A DNA stretch of 64,000 bases. It comes from Poindextera sp963706385. GTDB taxonomy: Bacteria > Pseudomonadota > Alphaproteobacteria > Caulobacterales > Caulobacteraceae. This document shows positions 1 through 9,557 of the stretch, piece by piece. The notes under the pieces are model-generated. The model was not told the DNA's origin. It saw only the letters and a list, made by a program, of their open reading frames with translations, and ran no database searches. The stretch covers positions 1 through 64,000 of the forward strand of contig OY970153.1 in NCBI GenBank assembly GCA_963706385.1, written 5' to 3'. Position 1 is the stretch's first letter. Each line of letters begins with the position of its first letter. Position numbers and translations under genes: made by a program.

Positions 1-2384
1 CGCGGCCGGAAGGTGGTGGCCTCGTAGAGCGCGGTGCCGCTGTCCTGGTGCTGCAGATTGAGCTGTGGGTGGGCGTTGAACAGGTTGTCGACGAACAGGG
101 CCAGATCGACCTTGTCGAAGGTCATCCCGGCGCGCATCGAGACTTGGTTGGTCGCCGGATCGGGCACGAGGCCGCCGTCGTAATAGGTCGTCGCCGGGTC
201 CTCGGCGGGAACCGGCTTGGTCCGACGGCTGTTGTACTCGTAGTCGGCCCGCAGGAATCCGTCGCGGCCGTAGAGGGTGAAATTGTACTGGGCGCCGAGG
301 GTGACGGTCCACGGCGCCACGTCCAGGACGTCGCCCTTGGCCGCCAGTTCGGCGCCGGAGTTCTGGTCGATCGCGTTGGCCGTGTAATGCGCGTCGGTGT
401 AGCCGACGCTCAGGTCCAGTTCGAGCGCGTGCGTGACCTGCCACTGGCTCTCAAGCTCGAACCCCTGGCTGACCGCGTTGCCGACATTCGCCGTGTATTG
501 AATGCCGCATTGAGGAACGTAGATCGCCTGCTGGATGTTGCTCCATTGGACATAGAAGATGCTGCCCGAGACATTCAGCCTGCGGTCGAAGAACCTGTCC
601 TTGGAGCCGATTTCGTAGCTGAGCAGGCTGTCGGAATTGTATTGCGTCGGGAAGGGCGTGCTTCCGCAGGCCGGTATCGGCAGCGGCGGGGTGGCGCCGC
701 CGATCCGGTAGCCCTTGGCGAAGGTCGCATAGACCATGTCGTCGCGGCTGATCTGGTAGGACAGGCCGACCTTCGGCGTGAATGGCGTCTCGTCCTTCTT
801 GCCGGTCGCCGTGGCCGGCACGCCGCCGTCGTCGAGCAGGTCCTGGGCGCCGTCGTTCAGGTTGTGGAAATCGAAATGGGTCCAGGCGTAGCGGACGCCG
901 GCGGTCAGCTTCAGCGCGTCGGTGATCTTGAACGTGGCGTCGGCGAACAGGGCGATCTGCCGATCGTGGGCCTGGGTGTCGTTGATGTAGTCGTCGCCGT
1001 TGGGCAGCAGGTTTTCGCCCCAGGCGGTCAGCATGTCCTCGCCCCACAGGTATTGGGTCAGGGCGGGCAGTTGCGGATCGTTGATCTCCTCGGTGCTGCG
1101 CTGGGTGTTGTAGGCGTAGAAGGCGCCGACCACCCAGGTCAGGCGCGCGTTGGAATCGGCCGATTGCAGGCGGAACTCCTGGGTGAAGTTCTGCTGGGTG
1201 TTGGTGATCCAGTTGCGCGACACATAGGGGCCGAACCCGGGCAGATTCAGGCCGGTGGAGGTCAGCAGGGGCCCCGTGACGCAGCCCGCGCAGGGCGTGA
1301 ACTGCGGGTCGGTCGGCGCCGGCAATCCGGTGACCGGATCGGTGCTCGTGGTGAAGTGCTGGAAGTACGACAGGTTGTACAGCGTGCCCGAGTAGCCGTT
1401 CACCCGCTCGCGGCGATCATAGTAGGCGGTGTTGGAGATGAATTTCACCGCCGCGCCGTCGTATTCGATCTTCAGCGCCGGCAGGTAGAAGCGATCCGGG
1501 TCCGCCATGCGGTCGGGCGTGCCGCTGAGGAAGCTCCCGGAGCCGGGGTTGGAAATGCCGACCCAGTATTCGTCGTGATTGTGCTGGTCGCGCTTTTCGT
1601 AGTTGATCGAGGGGGTGATGGTCAGGTCGCTGGTCGGCGCCCAGGTCAGCGCCGCCCGCAGCACATAGGTGTCGGCCCGATTGGCGTTTTTCTCGACCTG
1701 CCCGACGTCATTGCCGTTGACGCGGTCGACCCAACCGCCGTCGCGCCGGGCCCAGGCGCTGACCCGGAAGCCCAGCTTGTCCGCGACGATCGGCCCGCCG
1801 GCGGCGACGCCGAATTCATAGCTGGGCGCGCCGTTCTCGGTGGTCGCCACCTCGGTGTGCGCGTTGGCGCTGAAACTGGTCAGGCTCGGCTGGGTGGTGA
1901 TGTAGCGCACCGTGCCGCCTTCCGAGCCGGCGCCGAACAGCGTGCCTTGCGGGCCGCGCAGCACTTCGACGCGCTGCAGATCGAACACCGAGGGCAGGGT
2001 GTTGTTGGCGTTGAGCCCCAGGGCGCGCATCTGGATCGGGGTGTCGTCGATGTAGATGCCGGTGGTGCCCGATCCGGCCTTGGAATCGATGCCGCGAATC
2101 GAAACATCGTGCCGATCCTCGTCGAAGGTCACGCCAGGCGTGAATTTGGCCAGGTCGGCGAAGGATTTGATGTTCAGCACTTGCATCTTGGCGGTGGTGA
2201 AGGCGCTGACGCTTTCGGGCACCTTGCTCAGCAACTGCGTCTGGCGGGTCGCGGTGACCACCACCTCGCCGACGTCGGTCGCGCCGGTCGCGGGCGTGGC
2301 CGCCCACGCCGCCGCGCCATGGAGGAGCGGAAGGACGGTCGCCGATGCGAGCAGCGATTTGCGCCAGCCGAAAGCCTTGTTCAT
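1..2384 (-). CDS. TonB-dependent receptor (3' end cut by window edge)
   Basis: Outer-membrane beta-barrel that imports a ligand using energy from TonB-ExbBD. The frame is open from ATG at 2384 to base 1, about 794 codons. Residues 1-28 form a signal peptide ending AAAWA. A TonB-box-like EVVVTATR follows at about 40, then a plug domain with IRGID and VEVLRGPQGTLFG. The visible C-terminus (ALYEATTFRPR) is typical of the last barrel strands, so only a few residues should be missing. The ligand is unknown. It is divergent from a PuuA-like synthetase, and a palindrome sits 64 bp upstream of its start, so an amine or gamma-glutamyl ligand is a guess from context only. Confidence 0.93.
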   Translation of the reverse strand, partial: MNKAFGWRKSLLASATVLPLLHGAAAWAATPATGATDVGEVVVTATRQTQLLSKVPESVSAFTTAKMQVLNIKSFADLAKFTPGVTFDEDRHDVSIRGIDSKAGSGTTGIYIDDTPIQMRALGLNANNTLPSVFDLQRVEVLRGPQGTLFGAGSEGGTVRYITTQPSLTSFSANAHTEVATTENGAPSYEFGVAAGGPIVADKLGFRVSAWARRDGGWVDRVNGNDVGQVEKNANRADTYVLRAALTWAPTSDLTITPSINYEKRDQHNHDEYWVGISNPGSGSFLSGTPDRMADPDRFYLPALKIEYDGAAVKFISNTAYYDRRERVNGYSGTLYNLSYFQHFTTSTDPVTGLPAPTDPQFTPCAGCVTGPLLTSTGLNLPGFGPYVSRNWITNTQQNFTQEFRLQSADSNARLTWVVGAFYAYNTQRSTEEINDPQLPALTQYLWGEDMLTAWGENLLPNGDDYINDTQAHDRQIALFADATFKITDALKLTAGVRYAWTHFDFHNLNDGAQDLLDDGGVPATATGKKDETPFTPKVGLSYQISRDDMVYATFAKGYRIGGATPPLPIPACGSTPFPTQYNSDSLLSYEIGSKDRFFDRRLNVSGSIFYVQWSNIQQAIYVPQCGIQYTANVGNAVSQGFELESQWQVTHALELDLSVGYTDAHYTANAIDQNSGAELAAKGDVLDVAPWTVTLGAQYNFTLYGRDGFLRADYEYNSRRTKPVPAEDPATTYYDGGLVPDPATNQVSMRAGMTFDKVDLALFVDNLFNAHPQLNLQHQDSGTALYEATTFRP

Positions 2385-2781
2385 GTCGATCAATCCCACC
2401 CAAACAGACCCCGACGTTCCTACCCCGACCGCCGCGCGTCAAGCGTCTGTGATCACATATTGTCATCGATCGGCGGCTGTGTGGCCGGCGCCACGGCGTC
2501 GATCAGGCTATGATGCATAAGTCCGCAAACTGAACGGGAACGCCTCGGCGGCTTATTTCGCCGCCTGTGCATGCGCGCCGCCGCACCATCGCCGAGCCGA
2601 TCGCACGCCCATATTGGGCCGGCGGCGGGCGTGCGCCTTCGATCCCTTTGCTGCCGCACGCGGCGTCCCCGCCGCGCCCAAGCGCATTGCCCGCCGGACG
2701 ATTAGCCAGGCTGAAGACCGATCCGACCCATCGGCCGCGCGCCATCGCGGCGTCTTCACCCAAGCGAAAACGAAACCCGTC
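2385..2781. promoter_or_regulatory. Divergent intergenic region with palindromic operator TGTGATCACA (2448-2457)
   Basis: This gap separates the TonB receptor (leftward) from the PuuA-like gene (rightward). It contains a perfect 10-bp palindrome, TGTGATCACA, at 2448-2457, within TCTGTGATCACATA. The same core recurs upstream of the other two glutamine-synthetase-like genes at 19452, 33812 and 33878. I infer an operator for a GntR-type repressor. Apart from the operator I see no gene here; open frames over it are antisense or N-terminal extensions without conserved sequence. Confidence 0.6.
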
Positions 2782-4173
2782 ATGCCCAAGAAAAACAGCG
2801 CGCCGCACACCACCCACCCGCCGATCACCACTCTGGCCGAGGCCAAGGCCTGGGCCGCCGCGCGCGGCGTCACCGAAATCGAATGTCTGGTCCCCGACTT
2901 GGCGGGCGTGGCCCGCGGCAAGATCATGCCCGCGTCCAAGTTCCTCGACGACACCGCCATGGCGCTGCCCTCGTCGATCTTCATGCAGACCATCTCCGGC
3001 GAATATCCCGAGGAGGGCGGTGATTTCCGCTACGATCCCTCCGACGGCGACCTGGAGCTTCGGCCCGACTTCGCCACCCTGTGCGACGTGCCCTGGGCGC
3101 CCGAGCCGACCGCCCAAGTGATCCACGACGCCTTCCACCACGACGGCCGGCCGGTCGAGATCGCGCCCCGCCAACTGCTCAAACGGGTGATCGAGCTCTA
3201 CCGCAAGCGCGGCTGGGAGCCGGTGGTGGCGCCGGAGATCGAGTTCTATCTGGTCAAGCGCAACACCGATCCGGACTATCCGCTGGAGCCGCCGATCGGC
3301 CGATCCGGCCGCGCCGAGGCCGGCCGCCGGTCCTATTCGATCTCGGCGGTCAACGAGTTCGACGACATCTTTGAGGACATCTACGCCTTCGCCGAGGCCC
3401 AGGGGCTGGAGGTCGACACCCTGATCCACGAGGAGGGGGCGGCCCAGATGGAGTTCAACCTGCGCCACGGCGATCCGCTGGTCCTGGCCGACCAGGTGTT
3501 CCTGCTCAAGCGCACCATCCGCGAGGCGGCGCTGGGGCACGATATCTACGCCACCTTCATGGCCAAGCCGATCGCCCAGGAGCCGGGCTCGGCGATGCAC
3601 GTGCACCAGTCGGTGCTGTCGACCGAGACCGGGCGCAACATCTTCACCGACGTCGAGGACCGGCCGACGCGCGAATTCTTCCACTTCATCGGCGGGCTGC
3701 AGCGCTATCTGCCGGCGGTGACCTGCATGCTGGCGCCCTACGTGAATTCCTATCGCCGGCTGGTGAAGGGCGGCTCGGCGCCGGTCAACGTCGCCTGGGG
3801 CTACGACAACCGCACGACGGGACTGCGGATTCCGCCGTCCTCGCCGGCCAACCGGCGGGTCGAAAACCGCGCGCCCTCGTCCGACGCCAACCCCTATCTG
3901 GCCATCGCGGCCTCGCTGGCCTGCGGCTATCTCGGCCTGACCGAGGCGATCGCGCCCAGCGAGCCGGTGTCCGGCGCGGCCCGCACGGATGAGTTCGACC
4001 TGCCGGTCGGGCTTCTGGAGGCGGTCGAGCTGTTCGAGCAGACCGAGGAGCTGACCGAAGCCTTCGGCCGCGGCTTCATCTCGACCTTCGCCGCGGTCAA
4101 GCGCGCGGAGTTCGCCACCTTCATGCGGGTGATCAGCCCGTGGGAGCGGGAGTTTCTGCTGCTCAACGTGTGA
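2782..4173 (+). CDS. Glutamine synthetase family protein, PuuA-like (gamma-glutamylpolyamine synthetase candidate 1)
   Basis: 463 aa, ATP-dependent ligase of the glutamine synthetase fold, probably joining glutamate to putrescine or another amine. Metal and substrate motifs are in order: EIEFYL, HEEGAAQMEF, PGSAMHVHQS, WGYDNRTTGLR and NRRVENR followed by SDANPYLA. The adenylylation loop tyrosine motif of GlnA (NLYDLP) is not seen, which fits PuuA-like enzymes and not the assimilatory enzyme. ATG 2782 is chosen because the open frame continues upstream only through low-complexity non-conserved sequence. Its stop is 9 bp from that of the convergent spermidine-dehydrogenase-like gene. Substrate is inferred. 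Confidence 0.9.
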   Translation: MPKKNSAPHTTHPPITTLAEAKAWAAARGVTEIECLVPDLAGVARGKIMPASKFLDDTAMALPSSIFMQTISGEYPEEGGDFRYDPSDGDLELRPDFATLCDVPWAPEPTAQVIHDAFHHDGRPVEIAPRQLLKRVIELYRKRGWEPVVAPEIEFYLVKRNTDPDYPLEPPIGRSGRAEAGRRSYSISAVNEFDDIFEDIYAFAEAQGLEVDTLIHEEGAAQMEFNLRHGDPLVLADQVFLLKRTIREAALGHDIYATFMAKPIAQEPGSAMHVHQSVLSTETGRNIFTDVEDRPTREFFHFIGGLQRYLPAVTCMLAPYVNSYRRLVKGGSAPVNVAWGYDNRTTGLRIPPSSPANRRVENRAPSSDANPYLAIAASLACGYLGLTEAIAPSEPVSGAARTDEFDLPVGLLEAVELFEQTEELTEAFGRGFISTFAAVKRAEFATFMRVISPWEREFLLLNV

Positions 4174-4182
4174 GGCGGAACC

Positions 4183-6141
4183 TCAGATCGCCAGCAGTTC
4201 GCCGACCGCCCGGTGGGCCTGGTTGATCGCCGAGTCGGTGTAGGCGGCCCGGCCGGAGTCGGAATTGGCGATGGCGATGCGGCCGAATCGGGCGCGGCCG
4301 ATCACGTTCGGCTGCTGCGCCTCCGGCAGGTCCGGCTCCCACAACGGGTTGAACTCCGGCGCATAGCCGTGCGGCCAGCGGTTGACGGTGATGGCGGTGA
4401 TGTCGCGCGCCGGATCGAAGCCGCCGCCGGCCAGGGCGCGGCCGAGCTGGCCGCGGATCTCGCGCTCGAAGGTCTCGAACGGCGTGGCCAGCAGCTCAGC
4501 GCGGCCGGCCCGGTTCTGCTCGTGCTCGGGCAGGCCCGGCAGGCAGGGTGTGCGCACCATGTGCAGCAGGATCGGCCGCTCCGGCGAGCGCTCGGCGCTC
4601 ACCCCGCCGATGTCCACCGCCGGATTCAGCCGCGCGTAGCTGTGATAGCCGCCCGGCGCCATGAAGCCCGCGACGCCCAGCTTGTGGAAGGCGGTCCAGT
4701 TCCGCAGCGCCACGGTCGTGTAGACCAGCGGTGTCTTGACCAGCGAATGCAGCGCCGTCTTCTGGGCCTCGGGCAGTTCGGGGCACAGGTAGGGGATCAT
4801 CATGTTCCACGAGGCGAGGACGCAGTCCCGGGCCCGGACGGTGAACAGCTTGTCGCCGCGCGCATAGGCGATCTCGACCCCCTGGCTGCTGGCCGGGTCG
4901 CCCAGGTTGCGGGCGCGGACCACGGTGCTGGACAGGCGGATGCGCACCGGATTGTCCGGCCGGTCGAGCCGGCCGTAGTCGACCCTGGCGGTGACCACGT
5001 CCTCGCAGTCGCGGCCGGGGATCGCGGCCGGGATCAGGTCGCGGACCAAGAGCCGGGCGATGGTCGCGTTGCCGTCCGGGAAGTGGAACACATAGGAGCC
5101 GCCGTCGGCGTAGCCGGACGGGGTGTAGCCCATCCGGGGCGCCGAGCCGGGCGCCAGCTTCAGCCCCTGGAAGCCGGCCAAGCCGAAGCCCCAGCCGTCC
5201 AGCGCCGTGATCGCGTCGATGCCGACGCCCCATTCGCCGTGGGTGACGGTCTGATAGAAGGCGATCACGCCGGGATCGACCTTGACCACCTTCACCAGAT
5301 AGTCGCGGTAGCTGATCCGCGAGAGGGCGTCCTTCTTCGCCTCGGACGTCAGGCCGGGCATGTAGTCGGTCGCGCCGGCGTTGACCCGCACCAGGTCGCG
5401 CCGGGCGGCGGGCGACAGTGGCGTGCGGGCGGCGAACGCGCGCCAGGCCTTGGCCGCGCCGCCACGGCCGCGCCGGTCGGCCGGTGCGCCGGCGACCAGC
5501 CGGTCCTCGCCGAAGGTCTCCTTGTCGAAGAACACGCCTCGCCCCAGGCCCAGCGAGGGGTAGAGTTCGTCGCGGTCGCAGGCCTTGCTCAGCGCGATCG
5601 GATCGACGCCCAGGGTCTTGAGCAGGCCGTCGGCGACCGGGGAATAGGGGCGGGGGCTGTCGATCTCCAGCGTGCCGCCGTTCATCAGGTGCAGCTTGCC
5701 GTCCAGGTGGAACTCGTTGCGCTTGGCGTGGCCGCCGAAGTCGTCGTGGTTGTCCAGGATCAGGATCCGCGCGTTCGGCCGGGCGGCGCGGTGGAAATGC
5801 GCGGCCGACAGCCCGCTGATGCCGCCGCCGACGATCACCAGGTCGTAGCGCTCGCCGGTGTCGCTCGCCCCCACATGGCCGGACCAGAAATCGCCATCGC
5901 GCAGGGCGTGGGCGTTCTCGAACGAGCCGGCATGGCTGCCGCGCAGCCCGGTCAGCAGCGGCGGATAGTAGCCCGGCTGGTCCTGCGGCCAACTTGTCCC
6001 CGCCTGGGCCATCGCCGCGCCGGCGCCGAGGCCGGTCCCGATCGCGCCGATGGCGAGCGCCACGCCGTTCAGGAAATCGCGCCGGCCGATAGGCCGGTCC
6101 ATGCCCAGCGCCTCGTCGCTCCAGCGCCGCTGGTCGGACAT
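4183..6141 (-). CDS. Tat-exported FAD-dependent oxidoreductase, spermidine dehydrogenase-like
   Basis: 652 aa. The N-terminus carries a twin-arginine signal (GRRDFLNGVALA, about residues 18-30) followed by an Ala/Gly-rich hydrophobic stretch ending AMAQA, so the protein should fold with its cofactor and act in the periplasm. A Rossmann FAD motif (VIVGGGISGLSAAH) lies at about 102-115. The LGMDRPI-(x)-RRDFLNG start and the length resemble the bacterial spermidine dehydrogenase (SpdH) family, which cleaves spermidine oxidatively. The start has GAGGAG just upstream. It is convergent with the PuuA-like gene, consistent with periplasmic polyamine breakdown feeding that pathway. Confidence 0.8.
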   Translation of the reverse strand: MSDQRRWSDEALGMDRPIGRRDFLNGVALAIGAIGTGLGAGAAMAQAGTSWPQDQPGYYPPLLTGLRGSHAGSFENAHALRDGDFWSGHVGASDTGERYDLVIVGGGISGLSAAHFHRAARPNARILILDNHDDFGGHAKRNEFHLDGKLHLMNGGTLEIDSPRPYSPVADGLLKTLGVDPIALSKACDRDELYPSLGLGRGVFFDKETFGEDRLVAGAPADRRGRGGAAKAWRAFAARTPLSPAARRDLVRVNAGATDYMPGLTSEAKKDALSRISYRDYLVKVVKVDPGVIAFYQTVTHGEWGVGIDAITALDGWGFGLAGFQGLKLAPGSAPRMGYTPSGYADGGSYVFHFPDGNATIARLLVRDLIPAAIPGRDCEDVVTARVDYGRLDRPDNPVRIRLSSTVVRARNLGDPASSQGVEIAYARGDKLFTVRARDCVLASWNMMIPYLCPELPEAQKTALHSLVKTPLVYTTVALRNWTAFHKLGVAGFMAPGGYHSYARLNPAVDIGGVSAERSPERPILLHMVRTPCLPGLPEHEQNRAGRAELLATPFETFEREIRGQLGRALAGGGFDPARDITAITVNRWPHGYAPEFNPLWEPDLPEAQQPNVIGRARFGRIAIANSDSGRAAYTDSAINQAHRAVGELLAI

Positions 6142-6361
6142 GGGATGCTCCTCAAAACTGCTATCTCAGAGACGGTAGGGCATCATCCGGCGCGGCGTCG
6201 GTCAAGAGCGCGCACCAAGCCGTGGCGCCGCCGCCGTTGTCAGACCGGACCCGCGTGATAACCTGCGCCCGCGTTCAAGTCGGAACCGGGCGCGCGATGG
6301 GCTTTCGTCTCCCTCGCGGTGCCCGCCCCTGATTCAGTTTGAGTTCAGCGGATTATAAGGC

Positions 6362-7666
6362 TCAGACGACGGCCCGATAAAGATCGATCGGATCAAAGCG
6401 CAGGGGTCGCAAGTCCGCATTGCGATGCCTGAAGATGCGATCGCCGCCGACGTGGGTGAAACCAGCCGACCACGCCGCTAGCACGGCCGCCGAATTTGGC
6501 GCCGAACAAGCGATTAAGGCTGGCGCGATCCCCTGGGACCTGGACGCGAATCTGGACATCTGCTTGGGTTTCAACTGTACGCTCTCTTTGGCCAAGACAC
6601 TCAAGTCGACGGCGACGCCCGAAAGGTGGGCGTCGCGCCAGTGGCCGATCTCACAATCAAGGTCCGGCGCGAGGGCGACCACCGCGCGGCATTGGTGAGC
6701 GAGCATGCTTGTCAGCTCGACGATCCGCGAATGCGGCGTGCCGATCTCCAGTCCAGTCAGAAGCACAATCATTGAAGCAGACGCCAGGGTCTGAAACCGC
6801 CCCAGTGCGGAGAGCACGGCCAGCCGACCGCTCGCCGCGCTAAGCGTGGCCTGATGGATTGGCGCATACAGAGCGAAATGGTTGTCGGCGGTTTGCTCCT
6901 GCAATATCCGCTCGGCTTCGGTCAGGATGATCAAACTCTGCCGCACCAGATCGCGCAGACTGACATTGGCGAGTTCCGCGTCGACGAAGCGATCCGCCTC
7001 GCGCTCGAAGATCAGCGGTCGCAGCAGATAGGACACCACGACCTTCTGCCGAATGCCCCACAGCGGCTCTACGACAAACACCAATTCATATGTGGGGTTG
7101 GTTTTCCAAGCATACGACCTGTTCGACCTGCCGGTGACGACGACGCTGGTGAGCGGACCGCACGAAATGCTTGACGGTCCCGAATTCGAAGCGTCTGGGT
7201 CGCTTGTCCTGGACGGCTCGGCGCCCCAGTCCATTGAGGCGGTGCGGATCAAGTCGGCGTCACTGACCTCGATTGGCGTGATCTCTATTCGGTCGGATAC
7301 GATCCGGGTGACTTGGCTGAGTTTTACGTCAGACATCGCCCTAACCCCGAGAAAGAATTGTAAAACCTCTCCCAGCAGCTTGAGCGCGCGCGATTGGGCG
7401 TCGAAACCACTGTTCAACGGTTGAACCAAGAGAAAATTAACGTCATCCAGGGGCGCGAGCTGGTCGGTAGGCGAGAAATATTTTTGGAAATGCCGCTCGA
7501 TGAACTCGCGAACCAATTCCCGGCGCGTGGGCCAACGACGTCCGCTGCGATCGCGAATGGCGTCGAAGGCCAGGACATGGAAAGCCCCTCTATTGATCAG
7601 CGCTGTGTTATCGAAGCGTGTGAGCAGGGCGCCTAGGTCAGAGGCGTTTAGGACGGTCAGACTCAT
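6362..7666 (-). CDS. Hypothetical protein, possibly with a degenerate EAL-like C-terminal half
   Basis: 434 aa, soluble, no signal peptide or membrane segment. I do not recognise the family. The N-terminal 150 residues are unassigned. The C-terminal half has a pattern recalling EAL domains: FALYAPIHQATLSAASG in the place of the first strand, GVAVDLSVL where a KID motif would sit, and AAWSAGFTHVGGDRI near the end. The catalytic EAL and metal residues are absent, so it could not hydrolyse c-di-GMP. Its start overlaps the stop of the upstream response regulator (ATGA), so the two are translationally coupled and it may be the regulator's output partner. The EAL link is inference. Confidence 0.7.
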   Translation of the reverse strand: MSLTVLNASDLGALLTRFDNTALINRGAFHVLAFDAIRDRSGRRWPTRRELVREFIERHFQKYFSPTDQLAPLDDVNFLLVQPLNSGFDAQSRALKLLGEVLQFFLGVRAMSDVKLSQVTRIVSDRIEITPIEVSDADLIRTASMDWGAEPSRTSDPDASNSGPSSISCGPLTSVVVTGRSNRSYAWKTNPTYELVFVVEPLWGIRQKVVVSYLLRPLIFEREADRFVDAELANVSLRDLVRQSLIILTEAERILQEQTADNHFALYAPIHQATLSAASGRLAVLSALGRFQTLASASMIVLLTGLEIGTPHSRIVELTSMLAHQCRAVVALAPDLDCEIGHWRDAHLSGVAVDLSVLAKESVQLKPKQMSRFASRSQGIAPALIACSAPNSAAVLAAWSAGFTHVGGDRIFRHRNADLRPLRFDPIDLYRAVV

Positions 7667-8097
7667 CGAGCCCTCTCGGCGTTGCGTCGGCTGAACTTGT
7701 CGACGAGAGGCCTCAGTAAGGGGGCGCCCGCGAGCATTGCGAGGAGTTGGCCTGCCGTGAAGGGCTTGGCCAGAGTGCGATCAGCGCCGACCGTGGCGGC
7801 GAGTTCCAGGAGCTCGCGCGGCCCAGCGCAACCCCCGCCTGAAATAGCTATGATGAATGTTTCCGGCCAGCGCGCGCGAACTTCGATGATGGTCTCGATG
7901 CCTTCGCGGTCAGGCATGACCAAATCCATCACCACCGCGTCGAAGCGGCGGTTTTCGAGCTTGGCAAGGGCTTGGGCGCCATCCACGGCGGAAGCGCAGC
8001 CGATTCCCGCTGAGACCAGCACCTTCCTGTACAGTTCGCGGATTGGCCGATCGTCATCAACGAGTAGAACCGAGCCGCCTTCGAAAATTTCAACCAT
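7663..8097 (-). CDS. Single-domain response regulator (CheY-like receiver)
   Basis: 144 aa, one receiver domain. Acidic pocket VDDD at about 13-16, phospho-acceptor aspartate in VVMDLVMPD at about 57, switch residue in IISGG-like segment IAISGGG, and the lysine in LAKPFTAG at about 116. There is no DNA-binding or enzymatic output domain, so it must act through a partner. The 4-bp ATGA overlap with the next gene suggests that partner is the 434-aa protein. No histidine kinase is adjacent. Confidence 0.9.
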   Translation of the reverse strand: MVEIFEGGSVLLVDDDRPIRELYRKVLVSAGIGCASAVDGAQALAKLENRRFDAVVMDLVMPDREGIETIIEVRARWPETFIIAISGGGCAGPRELLELAATVGADRTLAKPFTAGQLLAMLAGAPLLRPLVDKFSRRNAERAR

Positions 8098-8196
8098 GGC
8101 GTTTTCGCGGCGAAGACTAGTCTAGGAGGCGAAATTGTCATGACGTCGTTAAAGAAGAGTAATTGACATTTACACGTGATTGCGGCGCGGCCAGCC

Positions 8197-8226
8197 CGCC
8201 TCTCCCGGCGAATGCCGGGAGGGGCG
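8197..8226. repeat. Strong GC-rich inverted repeat in intergenic region
   Basis: A near-perfect stem (CTCCCGGC at 8202-8209 pairing with GCCGGGAG at 8214-8221, extended by CGCC/GGCG) with a 4-base loop. It lies downstream of the leftward cyclase gene. No run of T follows on either strand, so it is not a classical intrinsic terminator; it could end transcription of the cyclase gene or be a dispersed repeat. Confidence 0.4.
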
Positions 8227-8338
8227 GGGTAGGGGAGTGAGCCTAAGGTCTGCTCCCCGCCCACATCGGTCCAAAGGCGCGGGCGCCGAGCGTCGGAGTC
8301 TCACGACCAGGTCCGCGGCGGCCGCGAGATCGGCCCGC

Positions 8339-9274
8339 CTACTTCAACGCCAGCGGGTTGACCGGCGAGCCGAAGCCGTTGGTCACCTCCAGCGGCGGGG
8401 CGGCCAGCATGAAGGTGTAGCGGCCGTCGGCGGCGCAGTCGGCGGCCAGGGCGTCGAGGTTGAACATCTCGCCCAGCGGACAGCCCATGTCGCGCAGGGC
8501 CAGCATGTGGAAGGCCAGCGGCATGTCCGAGCCGAGCCCCTCGGCGTCCAGGATCTCGACCGCCATGTTGTCGGCGCAGACCGCGGCGAGCGACTTGTCG
8601 TGCACCCATTCGGCGCAGGTGTATTTCAGCCCCGGCTGCATGCCCATGAAGCCGACGCGGTCCTGGTCGTGGGTGAACACCTGGATGTGTCCGGTGCGGA
8701 CCAGGATGATGTCGCCCTTGGCCATGGTGACGCCCTGCTTGGCGCAGCAGGCGTTGAGGTCGTCGACGGTGATCGCGTAGTCGGTCGGCAGGCGCTCGAC
8801 GCCCTTGAACCGGGCCATGTCGATCAAGACGCCGCGCGACATGATCCCCGGCGCGGCCAGGTGCTCGATGCCCATCTTCTGCGCGCCCTTTTCGGTCAGG
8901 CATTCGCGGGCGTTGCAGCCGTTGTAGAGCTTGCCGTCATAGTGGACGTGGCCCAGGGCGTCCCACTGGGTCGCGGCCTGCAGCGGCATGTGCACCACGT
9001 CGTCCGAATAGCACACGCCCGGCACGGCCGGGTTCAGCGGAGTGAACAGGTCGGTGACGTAGACCTTGGGGTTGAACCGGCCGCCGCCCGGCTGCGGCCC
9101 GTTCTTGTCGAACTTCAGACCCAGGTTGAACAGCTTGCCCGACTGGACCTGGGCCGCGGCGTTCTTCAGCACTTCGGGGCCGATATGGTTGAGCGTGCCC
9201 TTCTGATCGGCGTCGCCCCAGCGGCCCCAGTTGCGCAATGTCTCGGCGAGATGGTCGAAATTGGCGGGTCTCAT
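8339..9274 (-). CDS. Cyclase family protein (PF04199, kynurenine formamidase-like hydrolase)
   Basis: 311 aa, metal-dependent hydrolase of the cyclase/kynurenine formamidase superfamily. The metal-binding region reads TQWDALGHVHYDG, the variant found in the longer cyclase subfamily in place of the short-form HxGTHxD motif. ILVRTGHIQ and GLKYTCAEWVHDKS are further family signatures. Start ATG at 9274 has GGGAG upstream; the frame is open to 9322 but that part is not conserved. The natural substrate is unknown; members open or close amide and lactone bonds in aromatic catabolism. Confidence 0.85.
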   Translation of the reverse strand: MRPANFDHLAETLRNWGRWGDADQKGTLNHIGPEVLKNAAAQVQSGKLFNLGLKFDKNGPQPGGGRFNPKVYVTDLFTPLNPAVPGVCYSDDVVHMPLQAATQWDALGHVHYDGKLYNGCNARECLTEKGAQKMGIEHLAAPGIMSRGVLIDMARFKGVERLPTDYAITVDDLNACCAKQGVTMAKGDIILVRTGHIQVFTHDQDRVGFMGMQPGLKYTCAEWVHDKSLAAVCADNMAVEILDAEGLGSDMPLAFHMLALRDMGCPLGEMFNLDALAADCAADGRYTFMLAAPPLEVTNGFGSPVNPLALK

Positions 9275-9557
9275 GCGCGTGCTCCCAGGCTTTTCTTTTG
9301 TTGGATGTCCGAAGCGCGCCACGGGACCATGACCGACCGCGCGCCAGCGGGACCGCTTTGGCTAAGCTATCGACGCGGGCGCCTCGGTCAAGCAAGGTTT
9401 GCGGGCCGGCGATGTTCGCGAAGCCGTTGAACCCTGAGCGTCGCCGGGCGTTTCAGCGTTGCAATGCGTCGCCGGCGGTGGCCTGCTTCGCATGAAGGGA
9501 AGCTAGGCTTCCACTCGGTGTTTCTCGACGTCAAACGTTCGCAAGGACTCGCTCGAC

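Noticed and set aside
48..2513. 821-codon rightward open frame
   Set aside because: Antisense to the TonB receptor, whose frame has clear signal peptide, plug and barrel motifs; the rightward translation is low-complexity Val/Gly/Arg typical of GC-rich shadows.
4213..6258. 681-codon rightward open frame
   Set aside because: Antisense to the Tat-FAD oxidoreductase; no domain or ribosome site.
8197..8226. Intrinsic terminator
   Set aside because: Good stem but no T-run on either strand; kept only as an inverted repeat.
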